From JBBRHF01 sp038223055 (lineage in GTDB: Bacteria; Actinomycetota; Actinomycetes; JACCUZ01), in the NCBI GenBank assembly GCA_038223055.1, contig JBBRHF010000017.1:1-35182 (forward strand): DNA of 35,182 nucleotides, in the 5' to 3' direction. The translations under genes were made by a program, and so were the position numbers. The notes beneath the pieces were generated by a model. It saw only the letters and a program-made list of their open reading frames with translations, had not been told where the DNA came from and ran no database searches. Below are positions 8,479 through 14,843 of the stretch, piece after piece (position 1 is the stretch's first letter; each line of letters opens with the position of its first letter).

Positions 8479-8913
8479 GCGGCCATTCTCGCAGCCGTGG
8501 GAACGCGCCGAGAGGCTGGTCAAATCGTTCTTTCTCCGCTCAAATCGGTGTCGCACCCCGACGCGACGAGGCTCCAGGATCACGGCCGGGCTGGGCGCTC
8601 GTCAGGGCACGGCCGAGTGAGCACCCAGGCCCAGTCCTTTGTGTCTGGTTCGATCGCCCTGCGTCCGAGGTTAGCCGCGTCGCCGGCCGAGCGTAAGCGC
8701 ACCGGAGATCGCTGCGGTCGGTGCGATCCGGGGGTACTAGTACTTTTGGACCACTTGCGGTCGCGCTCCCATAGACCGCATCATTGCCGTGCACGAAACC
8801 CCGCACGGTCACCCCCCCGGCCGTGCGGTGGCGCGTCTGGTCCGCCTGTCGGTGTGAACGCCCCCCCGCCGCATCGACAGGCGAGACCAGCCCGATTTTT
8901 CAGACCCGATTTT
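8479..8913. other. hemB-hemL intergenic region
   Basis: No convincing gene is seen in these 435 bases. The hemL promoter should lie here. The best -10-like hexamer on the minus strand is TAACCT at 8668-8673, with TTACGC 17 bases upstream, a weak match. Also present are a perfect 10-bp palindrome GTACTAGTAC at 8734-8743, a GC-rich hairpin at 8801-8828 and a 14-bp duplication at the hemB end. Which of these regulate hemL is not shown by sequence. Confidence 0.6.
8787..8828. terminator. possible alternative hairpins after hemB
   Basis: CCGCACGG at 8801-8808 can pair with CCGTGCGG at 8821-8828 (8-bp stem, 12-base loop). Part of the same segment (8803-8808) can instead pair with CCGTGC at 8787-8792 (6-bp stem, 10-base loop). 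The two hairpins exclude each other. No run of T follows on the minus strand, so this is not a standard intrinsic terminator. Confidence 0.35.
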
Positions 8914-8918
8914 TCAGA
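8891..8918. repeat. perfect 14-bp duplication across the hemB stop
   Basis: Two adjacent perfect copies of CCCGATTTTTCAGA. The hemB stop codon (TCA at 8914-8916 on the plus strand) lies in the copy nearer to hemB. Confidence 0.95.
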
Positions 8919-9894
8919 GCAGGCGGGCGGCGTCGAGTGCCCAGTAGGTCAGTATGATGCCCGCCCCGGCGCGCGTGATCGCGAGCAGCGTCTCGAGGAT
9001 CGCCCGGTCCCGGTCCAGCCAGCCCCGCGCGGCGGCCGCCTCGACCATCGCCATCTCTCCCGACACCTGGTAGGCCGCGACCGGGACCCCCGCCGCGGCA
9101 GCCAGGTCGGCCACCCGTCGCAGCACGTCGAGATAGGGAAGCGCCGGCTTGACCATCACCAGGTCTGCCCCCTCGGCGAGGTCCAGCGCCACCTCGCGCA
9201 GAGCCTCGGCCGCATTGGCCGGGTCCTGCTGGTAGGCCCGCCGGTCGCCTACCAGTGCGGACTCGACGGCGTCGCGGAACGGGTTGTAGAACGCGGAGGA
9301 GTACTTGGCCGCGTAGGCGAGGAGTGCGGTGTCGAGCAGGCCCGCCGCGTCCAGTGCGGACCGGACAGCACCGACCTGGCCGTCCATCATCCCGGACAGA
9401 CCGAGCACGTGGGCGCCGGACTGCGCCTGCACGACCCCCGTCTCCCGGTAGCGCGCCAGGGTCGCGTCGTTGTCGACCGAGCCGTCTGAGCGCAAGACCC
9501 CGCAGTGCCCGTGGTCGGTGAACTCGTCCAGACACAGGTCGCTCATCACCACCGTGGCGTCGCCGACCTCGCCAACGACGTCGCGAATGGCCACGTTCAG
9601 GATCCCGTCCGGGTCACTGCCGCCGCTTCCGTAGGCGTCCTTGACGGCCGGCACCCCGAACAGCATCAACCCGCCCACGCCGGCGGCCACGGCCTCGACA
9701 GCGGCCTTGCGCAGCGAGTCACGCGAGTGCTGTACGACGCCGGGCATCGAGGCGATCGGCGCGGGTTCGGCGAGCCCCTCCTTGACGAACATCGGCAGCA
9801 CCAGGGCGCTCGGGTGCATCCGGGTCTCGGCGACGAGGTCGCGCAGCGCCGACGTACGGCGCAATCGTCGTGGCCGCTCGGCCGGAAAGCTCAC
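8914..9894 (-). CDS. hemB: delta-aminolevulinic acid dehydratase HemB
   Basis: Porphobilinogen synthase of 326 residues that condenses two 5-aminolevulinates. The two active-site lysines are in AAKYSSAFYNPFR (K197) and VMVKPALPYLD (K249). The metal-site segment reads DLCLDEFTDHGHCG: C121 and C131 are kept, while the middle cysteine of zinc-type enzymes is an aspartate (D123). This intermediate pattern leaves the metal open. The GTG at 9894 overlaps the cobA/hemD stop as GTGA and precedes the FPAERPRRLRRTSALRDLV segment typical of the family start. It is the last gene of the rex-hemA-hemC-cobA/hemD-hemB operon. Confidence 0.95.
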   Translation of the reverse strand: MSFPAERPRRLRRTSALRDLVAETRMHPSALVLPMFVKEGLAEPAPIASMPGVVQHSRDSLRKAAVEAVAAGVGGLMLFGVPAVKDAYGSGGSDPDGILNVAIRDVVGEVGDATVVMSDLCLDEFTDHGHCGVLRSDGSVDNDATLARYRETGVVQAQSGAHVLGLSGMMDGQVGAVRSALDAAGLLDTALLAYAAKYSSAFYNPFRDAVESALVGDRRAYQQDPANAAEALREVALDLAEGADLVMVKPALPYLDVLRRVADLAAAAGVPVAAYQVSGEMAMVEAAAARGWLDRDRAILETLLAITRAGAGIILTYWALDAARLL

Positions 9895-11480
9895 TTGGCC
9901 CGTCGGCGCGAGGCGGTGCGCTTCTGGGACGGGCGCAGCACCGGCTCGCCGGCCTCGAGAGCAGCCAGCCGACCGGACCCGCCGTACTCCGCGACGGCAC
10001 CCGCCAGCGCGGCGACGGAGGGCTCGGGCGCGAGCACGTCGACCCGCAGACCGTGCTCCTCGGCCGTCTTGGCGGTGGCCGGGCCGATGCATGCGATGAC
10101 GGTCGAGGTGTGCGGCTTGCCGGCGATGCCGACCAGGTTGCGCACCGTCGAGGAGGACGTGAACAGCACGGCGTCGAACCCGCCGCCCTTGATCGCCTCG
10201 CGGATCGCCGCCGACGGTGGCGCCGCCCGCACAGTGCGGTAGGCCGTCACGTCGTCGACCTCCCAGCCGCGAGCCACCAGGCCCGCGACGAGGTTCTCGG
10301 TGGCGATGTCGGCCCGCGGCAAGAAGACCCGGTCGATCGGGTCGAACACCGCGTCGTAGGGCGGCCAGTCCTCCAGCAGGCCCGCGGCCGACTGCTCGCC
10401 CGAGGGCACCAGGTCCGGCTTGATACCCCAGGCGAGAAGGTCTGCCGCGGTCTGGTCGCCGACCGCGGCGACCTTGATGCCGGCGAAGGCCCGCGCGTCC
10501 AGGCCGTACTCCTCGAACCGCTCGCGCACGGCCTTGACGGCGTTGCGTGAGGTGAACGCGAGCCACTCGTAGCGCCCGGTCACCAGGCCCTTGATGGCCC
10601 GCTCCATCTGCTGCGGGGTGCGGGGCGGCTCGACCGCGATGGTCGGGACCTCCTGCGGCACGGCGCCGTAGGACCGCAGCAGGTCCGACAAGGTGCCGGC
10701 CTGCTCCTTGGTCCGCGGCACCAGGACGCGCCACCCGAACAGCGGCTTGGTCTCGAACCAGGACAGTTGCTCGCGCAGCGGCACCGTGTCGCCGACGACC
10801 GTGATGGTCGGCGGGGTCAGCTTGGCCGCTGCCACGTCCTCGCCGATGTCGGCCAGGGTCGAGACGACGGTCTCCTGCTCGGTGGTCGTGCCCTGGCGGG
10901 TCATGGCGACCGGGGTCTGCGGGCTGCGGCCGGCGGCGATGAGCGACGCGGCGACCTCGGCGATGGTGCCGGTGGCTGAGAGCAGCACGAGGGTGGCGTG
11001 GCCGGCGGCGTACGTCGACCAGTCCACCCGCCCCTCGGCGACGTTGACGATGCGGACCTCGCGGGCCTTGGCGGTGGTCAGCGGCACCCCGGCATAGGCG
11101 GGTACGGCGGTGATAGCCGGGACCCCGGGGACGATCTCGAAGGCGATCCCGGCCTTGGCGCAGCCGGCTGCCTCCTCGGACCCGGTGGCGTAGAGGAACG
11201 GGTCGCCATCGAGCAGGCGGACCACGGCACCGCCCGCCTTGGCCGCTCGCACGACCAGCCTGGCCCGCATCGCGTGGGTCATCGGCTGCCCGTCGTCGCC
11301 GACCGAGCCGTCGATGACCTCCACCTGCGGGCGGCAGAACCGCGCGACGAAGTCGCTGTCCTGGGACTCGGTGATCACGACATCGGCACGGGACAGCAGC
11401 TCAACGGCACGAACGGTGAGCAGGTCGGGGTCCCCGGGTCCCGCTCCCACGAATGCGACGCGCCCGATCGGCTTAGCCAT
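9891..11480 (-). CDS. fused uroporphyrinogen-III methyltransferase / uroporphyrinogen-III synthase
   Basis: A 529-residue two-domain enzyme. Residues 1 to about 245 are a SUMT (CobA-type) methyltransferase: FVGAGPGDPDLLTVRA at the start, then RLLDGDPFLYATG and EIVPGVPAITAVPAYAGVPLT. These residues methylate uroporphyrinogen III towards precorrin-2. Residues about 250-510 are uroporphyrinogen-III synthase (HemD), with a GWRVLVPRTKEQAGTLSDLL start, FTSRNAVKAV and FTSSSTVRNLV. The protein therefore sits at the branch between heme and siroheme/cobalamin. The C-terminus is very basic (SQKRTASRRRAK). The ATG at 11480 has an AAGGA about a dozen bases upstream. A 69-base gap separates it from hemC, the only sizeable gap inside the operon. 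This fusion is common in actinobacteria. Confidence 0.95.
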   Translation of the reverse strand: MAKPIGRVAFVGAGPGDPDLLTVRAVELLSRADVVITESQDSDFVARFCRPQVEVIDGSVGDDGQPMTHAMRARLVVRAAKAGGAVVRLLDGDPFLYATGSEEAAGCAKAGIAFEIVPGVPAITAVPAYAGVPLTTAKAREVRIVNVAEGRVDWSTYAAGHATLVLLSATGTIAEVAASLIAAGRSPQTPVAMTRQGTTTEQETVVSTLADIGEDVAAAKLTPPTITVVGDTVPLREQLSWFETKPLFGWRVLVPRTKEQAGTLSDLLRSYGAVPQEVPTIAVEPPRTPQQMERAIKGLVTGRYEWLAFTSRNAVKAVRERFEEYGLDARAFAGIKVAAVGDQTAADLLAWGIKPDLVPSGEQSAAGLLEDWPPYDAVFDPIDRVFLPRADIATENLVAGLVARGWEVDDVTAYRTVRAAPPSAAIREAIKGGGFDAVLFTSSSTVRNLVGIAGKPHTSTVIACIGPATAKTAEEHGLRVDVLAPEPSVAALAGAVAEYGGSGRLAALEAGEPVLRPSQKRTASRRRAK

Positions 11481-11549
11481 AACGTCTGACGTCCTTCCCT
11501 GTCATCTTCTCGACAATCAACTTCCGGGCTGGGTGTTTGGTGCCCTACG

Positions 11550-12482
11550 TCAAGGCACTCGCTCCCGAATCAAGTCGCCGGCCCCCTCGGCGAGCAGCTC
11601 GGCCGCAAGGCGCCGCCCGATGTCTGCGGCCTCCTCCAGCGGTCCGCTGGCGGACAGACGCACGCTGGCGCTGCCGTCGACGGCGAAGACCGCCGCGCGC
11701 AGGTAGAGCTCGGTCACCGCGTCGCCCTCGGCAGGCTCGCCGTAGGCGCCGACCGGGGCCGAGCAGCCGGCCTCGAGCGCGGCGAGCAACGCCCTCTCGC
11801 CGGTCACCGCGAGCCGGGTGGCGGGATGATCGAGGGCGCACAGCAGGGCTGCGACCTCGGCGTCGTCGGCGCGGCACTCGAGGGCCAGCGCCCCCTGGCC
11901 CGCGGCCGGGAGCATCTGGATCGGGTCGATGACCTCGGTGACCCGGTCGAGGAGCCCGAGCCGGGCCAGCCCGGCCCTGGCGAGCACGACCGCGTCGACC
12001 ACGCCGTCAACCACGAGTCGCAGCCGGGTGTCGACGTTGCCGCGGACGTCAACGACCTCGAGGCCGAGCCCGAGCCCCCGCAGCTGGGCGGCGCGGCGGG
12101 GCGACCCGGTGCCGACTCGGGAGCCGGCGGGCAGCTCGCCCAGGGTGAGGCCGTCGCGCGCGACGAGGACGTCACGCGGGTCCTCACGCAGCGGGACGGC
12201 CGCAAGGCACAGCCCGTCGGGGTCGGCCGTGGGCAGATCCTTGAGCGAGTGCACGGCGAGATCGACGGAGCCGGTGAGCAGAGCTTCGCGCAGCGCCCCG
12301 ACAAACACCCCGGTGCCACCGATCTGAACCAGCGCAGCGGGTGTGGTGTCGCCGTAGGTCGTCACGGGAACCAGCTCGACGGCTCGACCGGTCGCTGCCG
12401 TGAGCGCGGCGGCGACGGAGCGGGACTGCACGGTGGCGAGGGGGCTGCGGCGAGTGCCCAGCCGAAGCGGGGTGGCCGTCAT
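11550..12482 (-). CDS. hemC: porphobilinogen deaminase HemC
   Basis: Hydroxymethylbilane synthase of 310 residues that polymerises four porphobilinogens. Family signatures: RLGTRRSPLATVQS at the N-terminus, HSLKDLPTADPDGL, and GTGSPRRAAQLRG. The cysteine that holds the dipyrromethane cofactor is C240 in LEAGCSAPVGAYG. Length is normal. The ATG at 12482 overlaps the hemA stop as ATGA, so translation is probably coupled to hemA. Confidence 0.96.
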   Translation of the reverse strand: MTATPLRLGTRRSPLATVQSRSVAAALTAATGRAVELVPVTTYGDTTPAALVQIGGTGVFVGALREALLTGSVDLAVHSLKDLPTADPDGLCLAAVPLREDPRDVLVARDGLTLGELPAGSRVGTGSPRRAAQLRGLGLGLEVVDVRGNVDTRLRLVVDGVVDAVVLARAGLARLGLLDRVTEVIDPIQMLPAAGQGALALECRADDAEVAALLCALDHPATRLAVTGERALLAALEAGCSAPVGAYGEPAEGDAVTELYLRAAVFAVDGSASVRLSASGPLEEAADIGRRLAAELLAEGAGDLIRERVP

Positions 12483-13804
12483 GTCGCTGCCCCTGCCGCT
12501 GCGCCCGGGTCGGTGAGCTCGGCCCGGGTGAGGGCCTCGACGTCCTGGGGGTCCAGGCCGAACAGGGTGGTCAGCGCTTCGGCGTAGGAGTGCCCGCCGG
12601 GCTCCTCCGCCAGCTCCTTGACCCGCACCGTGGGCGAGTGCAGGACCTTGTCGACCACCCGGCGTACGGCCTGCTCAATCTCACTGCGCGATCGGTCGTC
12701 CAGGCCGGGCAGGCGGCCCTGGAGGCGGTCCAACTCGGACCGGACGACCCGCTCGGCCATGTCGCGCAGCGCCACCACGGTCGGCGCGACGCTTGCAGCC
12801 CGCTGCCAGCCGAGGAACGCGGTGACCTCCTCGGCGACGATGCCGCGGACCGCGTCGATGTCGGCGCCGTGCTCGTGTCCGGCCAGCGCGGTCGCCATGC
12901 TCGCCAGGTCGATGACCTGGACGCCCTCGATCTCACTCGCCGCCGGGTCGACGTCTCGGGGCAGCGCCAGGTCGAGCAGGACCAAGGGCCGGTGGCCGCG
13001 CTCACGCTGGGTCTGTGCGATCAGGTCCGCAGACAGCACGTGACCCACGGACCCGGTGCAGGAGATGACCAGGTCGCTGGCCGCGAGCGCCGCAGGCAAC
13101 GCCTCCAGCGGCAGTGCCTGGCCCCCGACCGACCCGGCGAGGCGCTGGGCCCGACCGACGGTGCGGTTGGCGACGAGAAGCTGGCCGGCGCCACGCTGGG
13201 CGACGACGGTGGCCGACAGCGCGCTCATCGCGCCGGCGCCGACGACCAGGACGGTGCGATCCGGCAACGGCCCGAACCGGCGCTCGGCTTCGTCCAGCCC
13301 CGCGGTGACGAGGGTGCGTCCAGCCCGGTCTATGCCGGTCTCGGTGCGCGCCCGCTTGCCCACCCGCAGCGCCTGCTGGGCGAGCGAACCCAGGGTGCGT
13401 CCAGCCGTGTTGGCCTCCTGCGCCACCCGCAGCGCCACCTTGATCTGGGCGAGCACCTGACTCTCGCCGACGACCATCGAGTCCAGCCCGCAGGCGACCG
13501 AGAACAAGTGCGCCACCGCGCGGCCCTCATAGTGCACGTAGAGATGCTGGGTGAGCGCCTGCACGGGTACGTCGGCGTGGCGGGCCAGCATCTCGGTGGC
13601 CTCGGCGACCCCCCCGTGAAACCGGTCCACGTCGGCGTAGAGCTCGACCCGGTTGCAGGTGGACAGCACCATCGCCTCGGCCATGTGCTCATCAACCACC
13701 ACGTCGGCGAGCAGCTTTGCCGTGGCGTCCACGTCGAGGGCCGCTCGCTCGAGCACGGCGACCGGAGCGGTGCGGTGGGACAGCCCGACGACCAGGACGC
13801 TCAC
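12479..13804 (-). CDS. hemA: glutamyl-tRNA reductase HemA
   Basis: NADPH-dependent enzyme of 441 residues that reduces glutamyl-tRNA(Glu) to glutamate-1-semialdehyde, the committed step of the C5 pathway. It starts with the conserved GLSHRTAPV block and has the catalytic nucleophile in STCNRVELY (C50). LFSVACGLDSMVVGESQVLAQIK follows near residues 100-122, then a Rossmann segment (VLVVGAGAMSAL) and a C-terminal dimerisation helix region. The GTG at 13804 overlaps the rex stop by four bases, tying the rate-limiting heme enzyme to the redox regulator. Confidence 0.96.
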   Translation of the reverse strand: MSVLVVGLSHRTAPVAVLERAALDVDATAKLLADVVVDEHMAEAMVLSTCNRVELYADVDRFHGGVAEATEMLARHADVPVQALTQHLYVHYEGRAVAHLFSVACGLDSMVVGESQVLAQIKVALRVAQEANTAGRTLGSLAQQALRVGKRARTETGIDRAGRTLVTAGLDEAERRFGPLPDRTVLVVGAGAMSALSATVVAQRGAGQLLVANRTVGRAQRLAGSVGGQALPLEALPAALAASDLVISCTGSVGHVLSADLIAQTQRERGHRPLVLLDLALPRDVDPAASEIEGVQVIDLASMATALAGHEHGADIDAVRGIVAEEVTAFLGWQRAASVAPTVVALRDMAERVVRSELDRLQGRLPGLDDRSRSEIEQAVRRVVDKVLHSPTVRVKELAEEPGGHSYAEALTTLFGLDPQDVEALTRAELTDPGAAAGAAT

Positions 13805-14484
13805 AGTCCCGCCACCAGGCTGGGGACGATCTTGCGCTGCTCGTGGAAGGCGAGGATCTGCAGCTCGATGGACATGTCCACCTGGCGGACCTCGACGTCG
13901 TCGGGCACGGCGAGCACGGACGGAGCGAAGTTCAGGATGCTGCTGACACCGGCTGCGACGAGGCGGCCACAGACCGACTGGGCGACCGCTGCGGGGGTCG
14001 CGATGACGCCGATGGCGATGCCGTGAGCGCGCACGATCTCCTCGAGCCGGGACAGCGGCTGCACCTGACGTCCGGAGATCTGCGTGCCGACCAGATGCGG
14101 ATCGGCATCGACCAGGGCTCGGATCTCGAATCCCCGGGAGGCGAAGCCGCCGTAGTTGGCCAATGCGTGGCCCAGGTGACCGAGACCGACGATGACCACC
14201 GGCCAGTCCTGGGTCAGCCCGAGCTCGCGCGACACCTGGAACACGAGGTAGTCCACGTCGTAGCCGACACCGCGGGTGCCGTAGGACCCGAGGTGGGACA
14301 GGTCCTTGCGCAACTTGGCCGAGTTGACCCCCGCGGCGGCGGCCAGTTCCTCGGATGACACCATGGTCACACCCTCGTCACCGAGCGCGGTGAGGGCCCT
14401 CAGATAGATCGGCAGACGTGCCACCGTCGCCTCGGGAACGCCGCGGCCGCGAGAGGCTGGGGTCGTCGGACGGTCTGCGGTGAT
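13801..14484 (-). CDS. rex: redox-sensing transcriptional repressor Rex, unusual start
   Basis: NAD(H)-responsive repressor that leaves DNA when NADH/NAD+ rises. The winged-helix domain (about residues 18-80) holds SSEELAAAAGVNSAKLRKDLSHLGSYGTRGVGY, and the Rossmann domain carries VVIVGLGHLGHALANYGGF. Family similarity extends upstream to RGVPEATVARLP. The only ordinary start codon in frame is a GTG at 14424 that lies inside this conserved block and would cut it. In frame between an upstream TAG and that GTG there is no ATG, GTG, TTG or CTG. A strong Shine-Dalgarno AGGAGA (14491-14496) sits six bases before an ATC at 14484-14482, which I take as the probable start, giving 227 residues. A sequence error or the shorter GTG form are the alternatives. 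First gene of rex-hemACDB. Confidence 0.9.
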   Translation of the reverse strand: MTADRPTTPASRGRGVPEATVARLPIYLRALTALGDEGVTMVSSEELAAAAGVNSAKLRKDLSHLGSYGTRGVGYDVDYLVFQVSRELGLTQDWPVVIVGLGHLGHALANYGGFASRGFEIRALVDADPHLVGTQISGRQVQPLSRLEEIVRAHGIAIGVIATPAAVAQSVCGRLVAAGVSSILNFAPSVLAVPDDVEVRQVDMSIELQILAFHEQRKIVPSLVAGL

Positions 14485-14517
14485 GGCACGTCTCCTCTAG
14501 GTGACCAGGCGGCGCCC

Positions 14518-14546
14518 ACAGTAAGCGCTTGTGAACGCAAGCACAA
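14518..14546 (-). promoter_or_regulatory. rex-hem operon promoter
   Basis: On the minus strand, -35 TTGTGC (14541-14546), a 17-base spacer and -10 TACTGT (14518-14523). The predicted transcript starts near 14511, about 27 bases before the proposed rex start, and includes the AGGAGA ribosome site at 14491-14496. Confidence 0.65.
14529..14546. promoter_or_regulatory. Rex operator (ROP)
   Basis: TTGTGAACGCAAGCACAA matches the known actinobacterial Rex operator (TTGTGAA, four bases, TTCACAA) at all but two positions. It covers the -35 box and most of the spacer of the rex promoter, so bound Rex would block RNA polymerase. Autoregulation of rex-hemACD by such a site is established in Streptomyces coelicolor. 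Confidence 0.85.
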
Positions 14547-14603
14547 AGCGACGCGAACGCAAGCCAGTCCCCGCGGTACGTCGATGGGTGACACTTGATC
14601 GGT

Positions 14604-14843
14604 TCAGTAGGACAGGGCTGCCCGCAGGCGCTGCTCCGAAACCCGCCAGAAGTCGTGCGGTTGCCCGTCGACCAGGGTCACCGGGATCTGATCCGCATAG
14701 GCCGCGTGCAGTGCCGGGTCGTCCAGGATGCTCAGCTCCTCCCACCCGACACCGCTCTGGGCTGCGACGCGAGCCACCACCACCCGTGCCTCGTCGCACA
14801 GGTGGCAGCCGGGCTTGCCGATCAGCGTCACCCGTGGCTTCAT
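14604..14843 (-). CDS. glutaredoxin-like protein
   Basis: A 79-residue single-domain thioredoxin-fold protein with the redox motif KPGCHLC at residues 9-15 and the cis-proline segment IPVTLVDG. This is the small glutaredoxin-like family often found beside rex and hemA in actinobacteria. The partner and substrate are unknown; a general thiol-disulfide role in the cytoplasm is the family inference. The ATG at 14843 overlaps the stop of the upstream AMP-forming ligase as ATGA. A longer in-frame reading from 14978 would be translated from within the ligase gene and adds only arginine-rich non-family sequence. Confidence 0.88.
   Translation of the reverse strand: MKPRVTLIGKPGCHLCDEARVVVARVAAQSGVGWEELSILDDPALHAAYADQIPVTLVDGQPHDFWRVSEQRLRAALSY

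Noticed and set aside
8746..8780. Plus-strand promoter (TTGGAC, 17 bases, CATAGA)
   Set aside because: It resembles a promoter but points at no plus-strand gene; the next features are all on the minus strand.
14400..14489. 29-codon GTG frame overlapping the rex start
   Set aside because: Its GTG is only one base from the Shine-Dalgarno sequence, too close for efficient initiation, and the product has no family features. It is kept only as an alternative in the rex finding.
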